Origin: RGIG5952 sp045627605 | Lineage (GTDB): Bacteria; Verrucomicrobiota; Kiritimatiellia; RFP12; JAAYLN01 | Assembly: GCA_045627605.1 (NCBI GenBank) | Contig: JAZQOA010000086.1 | Span: forward strand, 28,549-92,548 | Reading direction: 5' to 3' | Length of the DNA: 64,000 nucleotides | Shown: positions 35,915-44,541 of the stretch, piece by piece | Numbering within the stretch: the first letter of the stretch is position 1 | How the letters are laid out: each line of letters starts with the position of its first letter | Notes under the pieces: model-generated | Databases searched by the model: none | Told to the model about the DNA's origin: nothing | The model's input: the letters and a program-made list of their open reading frames with translations, nothing else | Position numbers and translations under genes: made by a program

Positions 35915-35980
35915 CAGTCATTGTCAAGCTGTTGACTGTTAATGTTTTACAATAAACCGAAGGCTCCGCATACAGTCAAC
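35910..35980. repeat. Nested inverted repeats after jetA
   Basis: Two inverted repeats lie at the end of the Wadjet operon. CTTGACA (35910-35916) and TGTCAAG (35922-35928) form a 7-bp stem with a 5-base loop that overlaps the jetA stop. GTTGACTGT (35931-35939) is matched by ACAGTCAAC (35972-35980), a perfect 9-bp inverted pair 32 bases apart. The shared TTGAC/GTCAA core suggests a repeated binding site or the edge of the inserted block. The stretch up to 36091 holds no gene I can support. Confidence 0.5.
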
Positions 35981-36085
35981 AAACTCCTTCGTCTTCGACG
36001 GCACTGGCACCAGAGCCGTTGGCCCCAGTGCTTTGCAAACCGGTATTCCCGGGTGATGCATCTGTTTCCCCTGGGATATTCACGA

Positions 36086-36102
36086 CCGCAGTCAAACTGC
36101 GG
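36086..36102. terminator. Hairpin at the end of the AAA-ATPase gene
   Basis: CCGCAG (36086-36091), loop TCAAA, CTGCGG (36097-36102) form a perfect 6-bp GC-rich stem spanning the stop codon of the minus-strand gene. There is no clear T-run on either strand, so it may be a weak convergent terminator only. Confidence 0.3.
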
Positions 36103-37681
36103 CCCGTACGACAGTGCCCTCGACGAAGCGGCGGGTGCCGCGTTCGAAGGAGAGCCCCACGAGCCATACGGGCTTGTCGGGCGCAAGGAAAGGCTCGGCG
36201 TACTGCTTCGCCGTCGCCTGGTCCATCGCGACCACTGCGGGACGGTCCACCTTCAGCTCGAAGATGTAGGTGCCGCACGGATGGTCCGCCACGAGGTCGA
36301 TGCGCCCGTCGGATGTCGTCCGCTCCGGCTCCATGCGGAAGCCCTGCCCTGCCAGCAGGAACTGTAGGTTCCGCGCGAACGACGCCTCATGCACCGTCTC
36401 CTCGGTCGAGCCGTACGACACACCTGCATAGAGCGACTTGAGTCCCCTGAAAAAATCGTCCCACTCGCAGTCCAGCAGCCGTCCGCCAAGCCGAACCGCC
36501 CACGCCGTGTCTTTGTCAGCCGCCAGCCCAGCCATCAACTTCGAGAGATCACGGCGCACCTCGGCGTCAGGAACGCCCAGCACGTAAGACCCGCGTCTGG
36601 AATCGTAATCGAGAATCGTCAAGTAGCCAGTCTGGTAGAGCATCGCAGGCGCACGAAGATTCGTCAGGTCGCTCACGTCGAAGTCCTCGTCTCGAATGCC
36701 GGTCAGCCGCTCTGGGTCGATCGCCAGCAGGTCGCCGCGCTTGAGAACGTTCATCAGCATCGACGCCCGTCCTGTCTTGGACCAGTAAAACTCGAACTCA
36801 TCATCGCACTTCGCGAGATTGAGGTTGATCGACACGGGGTTGTAGACCTTCTCCCCGCGCTTCTTCCAGAACCGATAGCCGTTGTAGAGCCGACGGAGCT
36901 CCGCACGGTAGGCGTCGTAGGCAAGCCCCATCTTCTCAGCCTGCATGCGCATGCGATCGGAGAAGTACTCGTCGAGCTCAGCCTCGGTATAGCCGAGCAT
37001 CATCGCGTACCCATCTTCAAGGGAAAGGTCAATCAGGTTCGAGAGCGTCGAGAAAATCGACATCTTCGTGAACTTCGAGACACCCGTGATCATCAGGAAA
37101 CGGTACTTCTCGGTACGGTCCTTGAGCTGTCCGTAGAACGTCGCGAGAAGTGTGCGCACCTTCTCAGCGAACGGGATGTCATGCAGGACCTTTGCTACGG
37201 GATCGTCGTACTCGTCCACCAAGATGACCGGAAGCTCACCCTCCCCGCGCATCGCCTTCGCCGCGAGCACATCGATGGCCGCACCGAAGTTCTCGCCCGG
37301 ATCTTTCGCCGGATCGTAATTGCAACCGGCTTCGGCAATCACAGCCCCGATGCGCGCGGCAAACGACCTCTCGAAGTTCTCGTAGCCCGTCGCGTTCGCG
37401 CACTGGCCGAAGTTGAAGTGCAGGACGGGATGCCTCTTCCACTCGTAGTCAGTCTTCGCGATCGCAAGGCCCTCGAAGAGGTCCTTCCTACCGTTGAAGA
37501 TCTCCTTCAGCGTGGTGATCATCAGCGACTTGCCGAAACGCCGCGGACGCGCAATGAACAGGCACTTGCGACTGGACGTCACCAGCCGATGCAGGTATGC
37601 GGTCTTGTCCACATACAGCATCTGCGGGTTCGCCGTGCGAATCGCAAGAAAGCTTCCGGTGTCCTCAGGTATCGGTTTCAT
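36092..37681 (-). CDS. AAA-ATPase-like / PD-(D/E)XK nuclease family protein
   Basis: A 529-residue protein of the widespread 'AAA-ATPase_like plus PDDEXK_9' family. The N-terminal ATPase has a degenerate Walker A (FIARPRRFGKSLMITTLKEIF, about residues 39-59) and a Walker B-like LPVILVDEYDDPV with LMITGVSKF after it. The C-terminal 120 residues carry the restriction-fold nuclease: GRIDLVADHPCGTYIFELKVD gives D and ExK, with a downstream YAEPFLAPDKPVWLVGLSF. Such genes are often numerous and mobile in gut bacteria, and their function is unresolved (possibly defence or mobile-element maintenance). A promoter with TATAAT lies eight bases before the ATG. It faces the Wadjet operon tail to tail. 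Confidence 0.9.
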   Translation of the reverse strand: MKPIPEDTGSFLAIRTANPQMLYVDKTAYLHRLVTSSRKCLFIARPRRFGKSLMITTLKEIFNGRKDLFEGLAIAKTDYEWKRHPVLHFNFGQCANATGYENFERSFAARIGAVIAEAGCNYDPAKDPGENFGAAIDVLAAKAMRGEGELPVILVDEYDDPVAKVLHDIPFAEKVRTLLATFYGQLKDRTEKYRFLMITGVSKFTKMSIFSTLSNLIDLSLEDGYAMMLGYTEAELDEYFSDRMRMQAEKMGLAYDAYRAELRRLYNGYRFWKKRGEKVYNPVSINLNLAKCDDEFEFYWSKTGRASMLMNVLKRGDLLAIDPERLTGIRDEDFDVSDLTNLRAPAMLYQTGYLTILDYDSRRGSYVLGVPDAEVRRDLSKLMAGLAADKDTAWAVRLGGRLLDCEWDDFFRGLKSLYAGVSYGSTEETVHEASFARNLQFLLAGQGFRMEPERTTSDGRIDLVADHPCGTYIFELKVDRPAVVAMDQATAKQYAEPFLAPDKPVWLVGLSFERGTRRFVEGTVVRAAV

Positions 37682-37689
37682 CACGCAAG

Positions 37690-37719
37690 ATTATACCACA
37701 TTCTGCGACGGCGCGACAA
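37690..37719 (-). promoter_or_regulatory. Predicted promoter of the AAA-ATPase/PD-(D/E)XK gene (leaderless type)
   Basis: On the minus strand: -35 TTGTCG (37719-37714), an 18-base spacer, and a perfect -10 TATAAT (37695-37690). The ATG at 37681 is eight bases away and there is no Shine-Dalgarno, so the predicted +1 falls about two bases before the start. Confidence 0.6.
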
Positions 37720-37779
37720 TCCGACTTCACCTAACGGCAATGGTAGTGCCATAGCCCCTCATTTTGCCATACTACTCCC

Positions 37780-39009
37780 ATGCGGAGAATTTGCCTCTAC
37801 AGTTTACCTCTTCTCCTCCTCGCCGCCGCCTGTCCGACGGCGACGGTGGTGGTTGCCGACGGCGACACCGTGACCAGCGAACCCGCCGGCATCGACGACC
37901 TCACCTTCGTCACCGCCGACCTCGACCCCGGCGTCGCCTACCACGTCCGCATCTTCAACGGCCTCTGCGGCTACGTCGACGTCACCGTCAACAACCTCGC
38001 GCTCGTCTCCGAAACCGAAGCCGAATGGCCCGCCGACAGAACCCGCACCGACATCGGCGTGGGCGAGGTGGTGAGACTGTCGCTTCGCCCGACTCTGCAG
38101 TCGAATGTAACATGGTCTTGCTTCGGTTCCCTCATAAAGCAAGAAGCTAATGAAAGTGTAGTAAAAGTTAGAGCTACAGACACTCATGGATCGGCAAAGG
38201 TTTCAGCAATGATCGGCGACATCCGACTCAGTATGCAGTTTATGGTCTTTAGTCCAACAGGGTATTCGTTTGCAGAAGCATACACTTACGGTGGTGCCAA
38301 CGCATACCCGGGATTTGCCGAGGTCGAGGGGCTAATCGATGTTTACCTAGCTCCGACAAATGTTAGCTTTGCAAACGTCTGGATGGAGGAAGGGTATGCA
38401 GAGGCCACTAATGTGTCTGGATGGTTCCTATGGCCTGGCAACAGTTGCAATCATGATTCAGAGCATGGTGCTTTCATTCCATGTGAAATTTCCAGTCGCA
38501 ATTTCTTTACGGACATGATTGGCAGTGACTTCAAGCCAGGTGATTGGATTGACGGCGAAATGAAATGGGAAATACCCACTTCATGGTGGATTATTCCAGA
38601 GGATGGTGCTTCGACCAATCGGCATCAGATGTCAAGACCCAGAGCGCAAATGTTCTCAATTCGGCGCAACGGAACTTTCACAATAACAAAGTTTGGAACG
38701 GGGTTAACTCGAACGCCCCGAGGAATGGTTACGGAAATACCGGAAAAGATACGACCGATAAAAGATGCGCCGCGAGACAAACCCCTGCCCCCTCCTCCTC
38801 CAGCTTCATTCATGTCCCCACTTGAAATTAAACCAAATGATTCCCCGGACCGCATCAAGGAGGTAATGGGCATAAATGAAACGATAGCGAGCAACTACGC
38901 TGCCAGAGTCGCATCATATCAGGAAGACAAGGTAAAAAGAGCGTTCTTTCGAGAATTTGATTCGTTCTACAATCAGCTCCATGTTTTCGTGGACTATGTT
39001 TTGCAATAG
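37780..39009 (+). CDS. Secreted hypothetical protein with Ig-like N-terminal region
   Basis: A 409-residue exported protein I do not recognise. It starts with a signal peptide (MRRICLYSLPLLLLAAAC) whose LLLAAAC could also be a lipobox. Residues about 25-165 look like a beta-rich, bacterial Ig-like region (RTDIGVGEVVRLSLRP, VTWSC, GSAKVSAMIGDIRLS). The middle (170-300) is aromatic and unique (DSEHGAF, DFKPGDWIDGEMKWEIPTSW). A short PLPPPPPAS run precedes a helical C-terminus. Base composition changes inside the gene: the first 300 bases are very GC-rich with C-ending codons, while the rest is much more AT-rich. No ribosome-binding site is seen; a CATACT box lies six bases before the ATG. Confidence 0.75.
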   Translation: MRRICLYSLPLLLLAAACPTATVVVADGDTVTSEPAGIDDLTFVTADLDPGVAYHVRIFNGLCGYVDVTVNNLALVSETEAEWPADRTRTDIGVGEVVRLSLRPTLQSNVTWSCFGSLIKQEANESVVKVRATDTHGSAKVSAMIGDIRLSMQFMVFSPTGYSFAEAYTYGGANAYPGFAEVEGLIDVYLAPTNVSFANVWMEEGYAEATNVSGWFLWPGNSCNHDSEHGAFIPCEISSRNFFTDMIGSDFKPGDWIDGEMKWEIPTSWWIIPEDGASTNRHQMSRPRAQMFSIRRNGTFTITKFGTGLTRTPRGMVTEIPEKIRPIKDAPRDKPLPPPPPASFMSPLEIKPNDSPDRIKEVMGINETIASNYAARVASYQEDKVKRAFFREFDSFYNQLHVFVDYVLQ

Positions 39010-39037
39010 CCATGCATATCCTTTACGGAGTGATACG

Positions 39038-39313
39038 ATGAAGACTGCTCTTACCATGCTCATGCTTTGTGTTTCGGCGGTATTTGCCGAAGATGCAATC
39101 CCGCCTTCCGATCTTAACTTCGGCAATTTGGTGTTTTGCATCACGAATGGTGTTTCCATTAATGCCGAATCTTCACCTCAACCAGAATCCAATGTGTCCA
39201 AACTCTCCTCCGCATTGGCCCATACGGATTCACCATTTCTGCGGGATTCCCCGAAGCTGTTTTTGTCCGCCCCGTCCGCTACGCGCCCCCCTCCATGGGC
39301 TGCCTTGAGTTGA
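39038..39313 (+). CDS. Small secreted hypothetical protein
   Basis: A 91-residue protein with a clear signal peptide (MKTALTMLMLCVSAVFAEDA, cleavage likely after VFA). The mature part is only about 73 residues, rich in Ser and Pro, with no domain I recognise. The start at 39038 is supported by GGAG seven bases upstream. It follows the preceding hypothetical gene by 28 bases and is probably co-transcribed. Codon use is less GC-rich than in the core genes, like its neighbour. It may be a partner or a decayed fragment of a larger secreted protein. Confidence 0.55.
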   Translation: MKTALTMLMLCVSAVFAEDAIPPSDLNFGNLVFCITNGVSINAESSPQPESNVSKLSSALAHTDSPFLRDSPKLFLSAPSATRPPPWAALS

Positions 39314-39383
39314 TATATTAACTTTTCAACTCTCCAACGCATTGGGAAACCGGGGATATTCCCCCCAGGAATTGGCAGGAAAT

Positions 39384-39419
39384 ATCCCGCAAGGCTTCGC
39401 CGACATCCTCTTGCGGGAT
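39384..39419. promoter_or_regulatory. Inverted repeat overlapping the -35 box (possible operator)
   Basis: ATCCCGCAAG (39384-39393) is perfectly matched by CTTGCGGGAT (39410-39419), a 10-bp inverted pair separated by 16 bases. The right arm covers the -35 hexamer of the promoter that follows, so a regulator bound here could block or direct RNA polymerase. The rest of the gap 39314-39465 shows nothing else. Confidence 0.45.
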
Positions 39420-39439
39420 GCCGGGCAATCCAGTATAAT
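39411..39439 (+). promoter_or_regulatory. Predicted sigma-70 promoter of the phosphodiester glycosidase gene
   Basis: -35 TTGCGG (39411-39416), a 17-base spacer and a perfect -10 TATAAT (39434-39439). A leader of about 20 bases then carries AAGGAGA before the ATG at 39466. Confidence 0.65.
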
Positions 39440-39465
39440 TGAGAAAGCATCCAAGGAGATTTTCC

Positions 39466-40437
39466 ATGAAAAAGTCACTCGTCGCCGTTTTTCTCGCCGC
39501 CACCGCGGCCTGCGGGGTCTTCGCCGCCTCGACCAAGCTCGACAAAAAAGCCGTCGCCTGGTTCCCGAAGGAAATCCAGGAGGCGTCGCCCTCCATCGCC
39601 ACGCGGATCGACCTCGCGCCCGGCGTGGAATACGGCTACGTCTATTGCAAAAAACTTTTCGGCCATCCGGGCGACATCCACGCGGTCCGCATCGACCTCG
39701 CCAAAGCCAAGGTCAGGCCGCACATCGACGAAGGCGCCCTGCTCCCCGACATGAAGCTCCGCCTCCGCACGACCTCCGCCGCCGCAGCCGCGCACGACGC
39801 GCTCTTCTCCGTCAACGGCGGGTTCTTCAGCTGGAAGGACAACCCCGAAAAGAAAATCAAGGCGCTCATCCCCTACTACCGCATGAAAATCAACGGCAAG
39901 GTCCTCGAATCCAATTCGGGCGGCACACTGGGCCTCGCCTTCTCAAACGACGGTTCCAAGGTCAAGGTCGGCAGGGTCTCGGACGCCGAACTTGAGGAGT
40001 GGGACAACTTCATGGCCGGCGAGGGACTGGTCTCCGGCGGGAAATGCTGTCTCGACTGGAAGCGTCCCGAGGGCATCAAGACCAAGCCCGAGGCGCCGCG
40101 TACGCTCGTCGGCATGGACGCCGAGGGCAAATACCTCTGGGTCATCGTCACGGGCGGACGCAAAACAGGCAAAATGCCGTCAATGGGTCTCTCCTACCTT
40201 GACGGCGCAGACCTCCTCCTGTGGTTCGGCTGTGCCGAAGGCGTCAACATGGATGGCGGCGGCTCGACGACGCTGGCCGTTCGCAAGGACGCCCTCAAGG
40301 GTGCCAAGAAGCCCTACACGCCTGAAGCGCACCCCGCTGCGGCGGCCAAGGACTACTTCATCTTGAACTGCACCAGCGACGGCAGCGAGCGCGCCGTCCT
40401 CGACCACATCCAGTTCTGGGATTCGAAGTCGAAGTAG
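39466..40437 (+). CDS. Secreted phosphodiester glycosidase family protein (NAGPA domain)
   Basis: A 323-residue exported protein. The start at 39466 has AAGGAGA upstream and gives signal peptide MKKSLVAVFLAATAACGVFA. The NAGPA-type domain (phosphodiester glycosidase, related to the mammalian uncovering enzyme that removes GlcNAc from GlcNAc-phosphate-mannose) is marked by FSVNGGFFSWKDN, PRTLVGMDAEGKYLWVIVTGG, GLSYLDGADLLLWFGC and GVNMDGGGSTTLAV. Its likely job is removal of sugar caps from phosphodiester-linked glycans in the periplasm. It is a single gene with its own promoter and a strong shared terminator. Confidence 0.88.
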   Translation: MKKSLVAVFLAATAACGVFAASTKLDKKAVAWFPKEIQEASPSIATRIDLAPGVEYGYVYCKKLFGHPGDIHAVRIDLAKAKVRPHIDEGALLPDMKLRLRTTSAAAAAHDALFSVNGGFFSWKDNPEKKIKALIPYYRMKINGKVLESNSGGTLGLAFSNDGSKVKVGRVSDAELEEWDNFMAGEGLVSGGKCCLDWKRPEGIKTKPEAPRTLVGMDAEGKYLWVIVTGGRKTGKMPSMGLSYLDGADLLLWFGCAEGVNMDGGGSTTLAVRKDALKGAKKPYTPEAHPAAAAKDYFILNCTSDGSERAVLDHIQFWDSKSK

Positions 40438-40465
40438 CCAAAGTCCGTCGCGGAAGCGACCCCAT

Positions 40466-40503
40466 AAAAAAAGGCCGGCGGGAAACCCGCCGGCCTTTTT
40501 TTG
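40466..40503. terminator. Bidirectional rho-independent terminator
   Basis: A 12-bp perfect stem AAGGCCGGCGGG / CCCGCCGGCCTT with an AAA loop is flanked by an A-run on the left and a T-run on the right. It therefore ends both the plus-strand glycosidase transcript and the minus-strand 2-oxoacid oxidoreductase operon. Confidence 0.93.
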
Positions 40504-40517
40504 CGTCCTTGCGCAGC

Positions 40518-41927
<1,410 letters not shown>

Positions 41928-41945
41928 TGTTCTTTCCCCCGCTTG

Positions 41946-42989
41946 TTAGATGGAGGCCTTGACGGCGTCGACGACTTGCTCGACCGTGACGAGGATGCCG
42001 CCCATGCGGTTGACGAGCGGAATCGACGAGGCCTTGCGACCGAGGTGGAGCGCGATGTCGTCGCGGAACTGGCCGCAGCTCATTTCGACGACGAAGAGCT
42101 TCTTGCCTGCGACGGTCTTCTCAAGCGCCTCGCCCGGGAAGGGGTAGAGCGTCTGCGGACGGAACATGCCGACCTTGACGCCTTCCTCGCGGAGCGCGTC
42201 CACCGCGGAGCGGCTGACGCGGCTCGAGGTGCCGTAGGCGGCGAGGATAATCTCGGCGTCATCGGTCCTGTAGCACTCGGCCATCTGCTCGGCCGCCTCG
42301 ATCTTGGCATACTTGGCCTGGAGATCGATGTTGTGCTGCTCCTGCTGCGGCGCATTGAGGAAGATCGAGGTGATGAGGTTCTTGCGCGTACGGGCGTCGC
42401 CTTCGGCGGCCCACGAAGCCGTCTCGGGACGCGGCGATTCCTTTTCGGGAAGGCGGAGCGTCTCCATCATCTGGCCGAGAACGGCGTCGGCAATCACGAT
42501 GACCGGGTTGCGGTACTTGAAGGCAAGCTCGAAGGCCTTCATCGTGAAATCGCACATTTCCTGGACGTTGCCGGGGGCGAGCACGATGCAGTGGTAGCTG
42601 CCGTGGCCGCCGCCCTTGACCACCTGGTTGTAGTCGGCCTGCTCGGGGTAGACGTTGCCAAGGCCCGGGCCGGAACGCTGCACGGTGACGATGACGCCGG
42701 GGAGCTCTGCGCCCGCGAGGTAGGAGATGCCTTCCTGCATGAGGCTCATGCCCGGCCCCGAGGTCGCCGTCATCGAAAGCTTGCCCGTGGAGGCCGCGCC
42801 GTAGACCATGTTGATCGACGACGTTTCGCATTCGGCCTGGAGGAACTCCTTGCCGACGGACGGGAAGTAAAGCGCCGCCATCTGGGCGATTTCGCTCGCC
42901 GGGGTAATCGGATAGCCGAAGAAGGCGTCGGCGCCGGCGTAGAGGGCGCCAATCACCACGGCTTCGTTGCCTTTTACAAACTTAGTCAT
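41946..42989 (-). CDS. 2-oxoacid:ferredoxin oxidoreductase alpha subunit (VorB/KorA-like)
   Basis: A 347-residue alpha subunit. The start at 42989 is chosen because AGGAGG is just upstream. Key regions are the pyrimidine-binding N-terminal domain (EAVVIGALYAGADAFFGYPITPASEIA, QAECETSSINMVYGAASTGK, TSGPGMSLMQEGISYLAGAE) and the C-terminal domain II (ILAAYGTSSRVSRSAVDALREEG, LYPFPGEAL). It matches the length and pattern of the 3-methyl-2-oxobutanoate or 2-oxoglutarate ferredoxin oxidoreductase alpha chain. It lies between the ferredoxin gene (13 bases upstream) and the fused beta-gamma gene (18 bases downstream). Confidence 0.9.
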   Translation of the reverse strand: MTKFVKGNEAVVIGALYAGADAFFGYPITPASEIAQMAALYFPSVGKEFLQAECETSSINMVYGAASTGKLSMTATSGPGMSLMQEGISYLAGAELPGVIVTVQRSGPGLGNVYPEQADYNQVVKGGGHGSYHCIVLAPGNVQEMCDFTMKAFELAFKYRNPVIVIADAVLGQMMETLRLPEKESPRPETASWAAEGDARTRKNLITSIFLNAPQQEQHNIDLQAKYAKIEAAEQMAECYRTDDAEIILAAYGTSSRVSRSAVDALREEGVKVGMFRPQTLYPFPGEALEKTVAGKKLFVVEMSCGQFRDDIALHLGRKASSIPLVNRMGGILVTVEQVVDAVKASI

Positions 42990-43002
42990 TTCAAACGTCC
43001 TC

Positions 43003-43242
43003 CTACTTTGCGGTGTGGACCTCGATGGCGTAGGGCTCGGGGCAGTTGTAGAAGCAAATCGCGCAACCAATGCACCCCTCGCCAACGTATTCGGCCGCAT
43101 TGACGCCGCGCTTGTTAAGCGTGGTCTTCATGCGCAGTACTTTCTTCGGGCAGGCCGCCACGCAGCGTCCGCAGCCCTTGCAGTGGTCTTCCGAAAAGAC
43201 CGGCCTCGGCAACGTTCCCGGGGCAATGGCTTCTTCGCTCAT
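43003..43242 (-). CDS. 2[4Fe-4S] ferredoxin (delta subunit of the oxidoreductase)
   Basis: A 79-residue ferredoxin with two complete cluster motifs, CKGCGRCVAACP and CIGCAICFYNCPEP, typical of the delta subunit of VOR/KOR-type enzymes. It passes electrons from the TPP subunit to soluble ferredoxin, pointing to anaerobic energy metabolism. It is the first gene of the three-gene operon and has a well-formed promoter. Confidence 0.95.
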   Translation of the reverse strand: MSEEAIAPGTLPRPVFSEDHCKGCGRCVAACPKKVLRMKTTLNKRGVNAAEYVGEGCIGCAICFYNCPEPYAIEVHTAK

Positions 43243-43286
43243 CTTCGTTTAATCCTTAGCTTGTTGGGTGAAAACAAAGTCTTACT

Positions 43287-43315
43287 ATTTTACAACTTCC
43301 GGCCGATTCCAACAA
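43287..43315 (-). promoter_or_regulatory. Predicted sigma-70 promoter of the 2-oxoacid oxidoreductase operon
   Basis: On the minus strand: -35 TTGTTG (43315-43310), a 17-base spacer and -10 TAAAAT (43292-43287). The -35 box lies three bases from the stop codon of the DUF1015 gene. AAGGAT precedes the ferredoxin start. Confidence 0.65.
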
Positions 43316-43317
43316 CA

Positions 43318-44541
43318 TCAGGCCAGCTCGTGGACGAGCAGACCCGAGCGCAGCTTCGGCTCGAACCACGTGCTCTTGGGCGGCATGATCTGCCCCGCGT
43401 CGGCAATCGCCATCATCTGGGCGACCGTCACAGGCGCCATGGAGAAGGCGACCGCCGCCTTGCCGGAGTCAACACGCTTCTCAAGCTCCTTCGTCCCGCG
43501 GATGCCGCCGACGAACGCGATGCGGGTGTTGGTGCGCGGGTCGCCGATGCCAAGCACCGGGGCAAGCAGGCGCTCCTGGAGGACGCTCACGTCAAGCGCG
43601 CTCACGGGGTCGGCCTCGAACGCGGGCCAGGAGAGTCCATACCACTTGCCTCCGAGGTACATCGAGACATTGCGCGACGAGGCCGGTTCCGCGGCGGCTC
43701 CTTCCGCGACCGTGAAGATTTCCTTCACGCGCCCGAGGAAGGCCTCGGGGGCGAGGCCGTTGAGATCGGCGACGACCCGGTTGTAGGGGAGGATCCGCAG
43801 CTGCGACGCGGGGAAAAGCACCGCGAGGAACCAGTTGTACTCCTCGGCGCCCGTGTGGGCGGGATTGGCGGCGCGGCGCTCGGCGCCGGCGCGGAAAGCG
43901 GCCTTGGCGCGGTGATGGCCGTCCGCCACGTAGGCGACGGGAACCGCGTCGAAAAGCCCGCGCAACTTGGCGGTGTCCGCCGCCGGCACCTTCCACACGG
44001 TGTGGCGGATGCCGTCCGCCGCGGTGAAGTCATACAGGGGGGCCGTCGCCATTGCCGCGGCGACCACGGCGTCGATCGACGCCTCGTCGCGGTACGTGAG
44101 GAAGACCGGCCCGGTGTTGGCGTTGAGGTCGAGGACGTGCCGCGTGCGGTCATCCTCCTTGTCCTGGCGGGTCTTTTCGTGCTTGCGGATGACATCGGCG
44201 CCGTAGTCGTCGATGTGGCAGCAGGAGACGACACCCGTCTGGGCGTGGTTGCCCATGACCTGGCGGTAGGCGTAGTAGGAGGCCTCGGGATCGGTGGCGA
44301 GCGCCCCCTGCTCCTTCAGCGCATTCAGCGCTTTAACGGCCTGCGCGTAGACGGGGTCGGAGTAGATGTCCGTCCCGTCGGGCAGGTCGATTTCGGGACG
44401 CGACACGTGCAGGAAGCTCACGGGATTGCCCGCCGCAAGGGCGCGGGCCTCGGCCGTGTCAACGACATCGTAGGGCACGGAGGCGAGTTGCGCGGCGACC
44501 TCCGGGGCGGGACGCAGCGCGTTGAATGGCTTGGTTTTCAT
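43318..44541 (-). CDS. DUF1015 family protein
   Basis: A 407-residue DUF1015 protein. Characteristic segments are PFNALRPAPEVAAQLASVPYDVVD at the N-terminus, FLHVSRPEIDLP, the YYAYRQ segment, RKHEKTRQDKEDDRTRHVLDLNANTGPVFLTY and VAYVADGHHRAKAAF. The DGHHR motif recalls the ParB/sulfiredoxin-like serine kinases, so a role with phosphorylated amino acids or nucleotides is possible, but the family has no firmly fixed function known to me. Its start overlaps the stop of cimA by four bases (ATGA), so it is translationally coupled to that gene. Confidence 0.85.
   Translation of the reverse strand: MKTKPFNALRPAPEVAAQLASVPYDVVDTAEARALAAGNPVSFLHVSRPEIDLPDGTDIYSDPVYAQAVKALNALKEQGALATDPEASYYAYRQVMGNHAQTGVVSCCHIDDYGADVIRKHEKTRQDKEDDRTRHVLDLNANTGPVFLTYRDEASIDAVVAAAMATAPLYDFTAADGIRHTVWKVPAADTAKLRGLFDAVPVAYVADGHHRAKAAFRAGAERRAANPAHTGAEEYNWFLAVLFPASQLRILPYNRVVADLNGLAPEAFLGRVKEIFTVAEGAAAEPASSRNVSMYLGGKWYGLSWPAFEADPVSALDVSVLQERLLAPVLGIGDPRTNTRIAFVGGIRGTKELEKRVDSGKAAVAFSMAPVTVAQMMAIADAGQIMPPKSTWFEPKLRSGLLVHELA

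Noticed and set aside
39342..39995. A 217-residue plus-strand frame across the start of the NAGPA gene
   Set aside because: It is out of frame with the clear signal peptide and NAGPA motifs and becomes an Arg/Gly-rich shadow.
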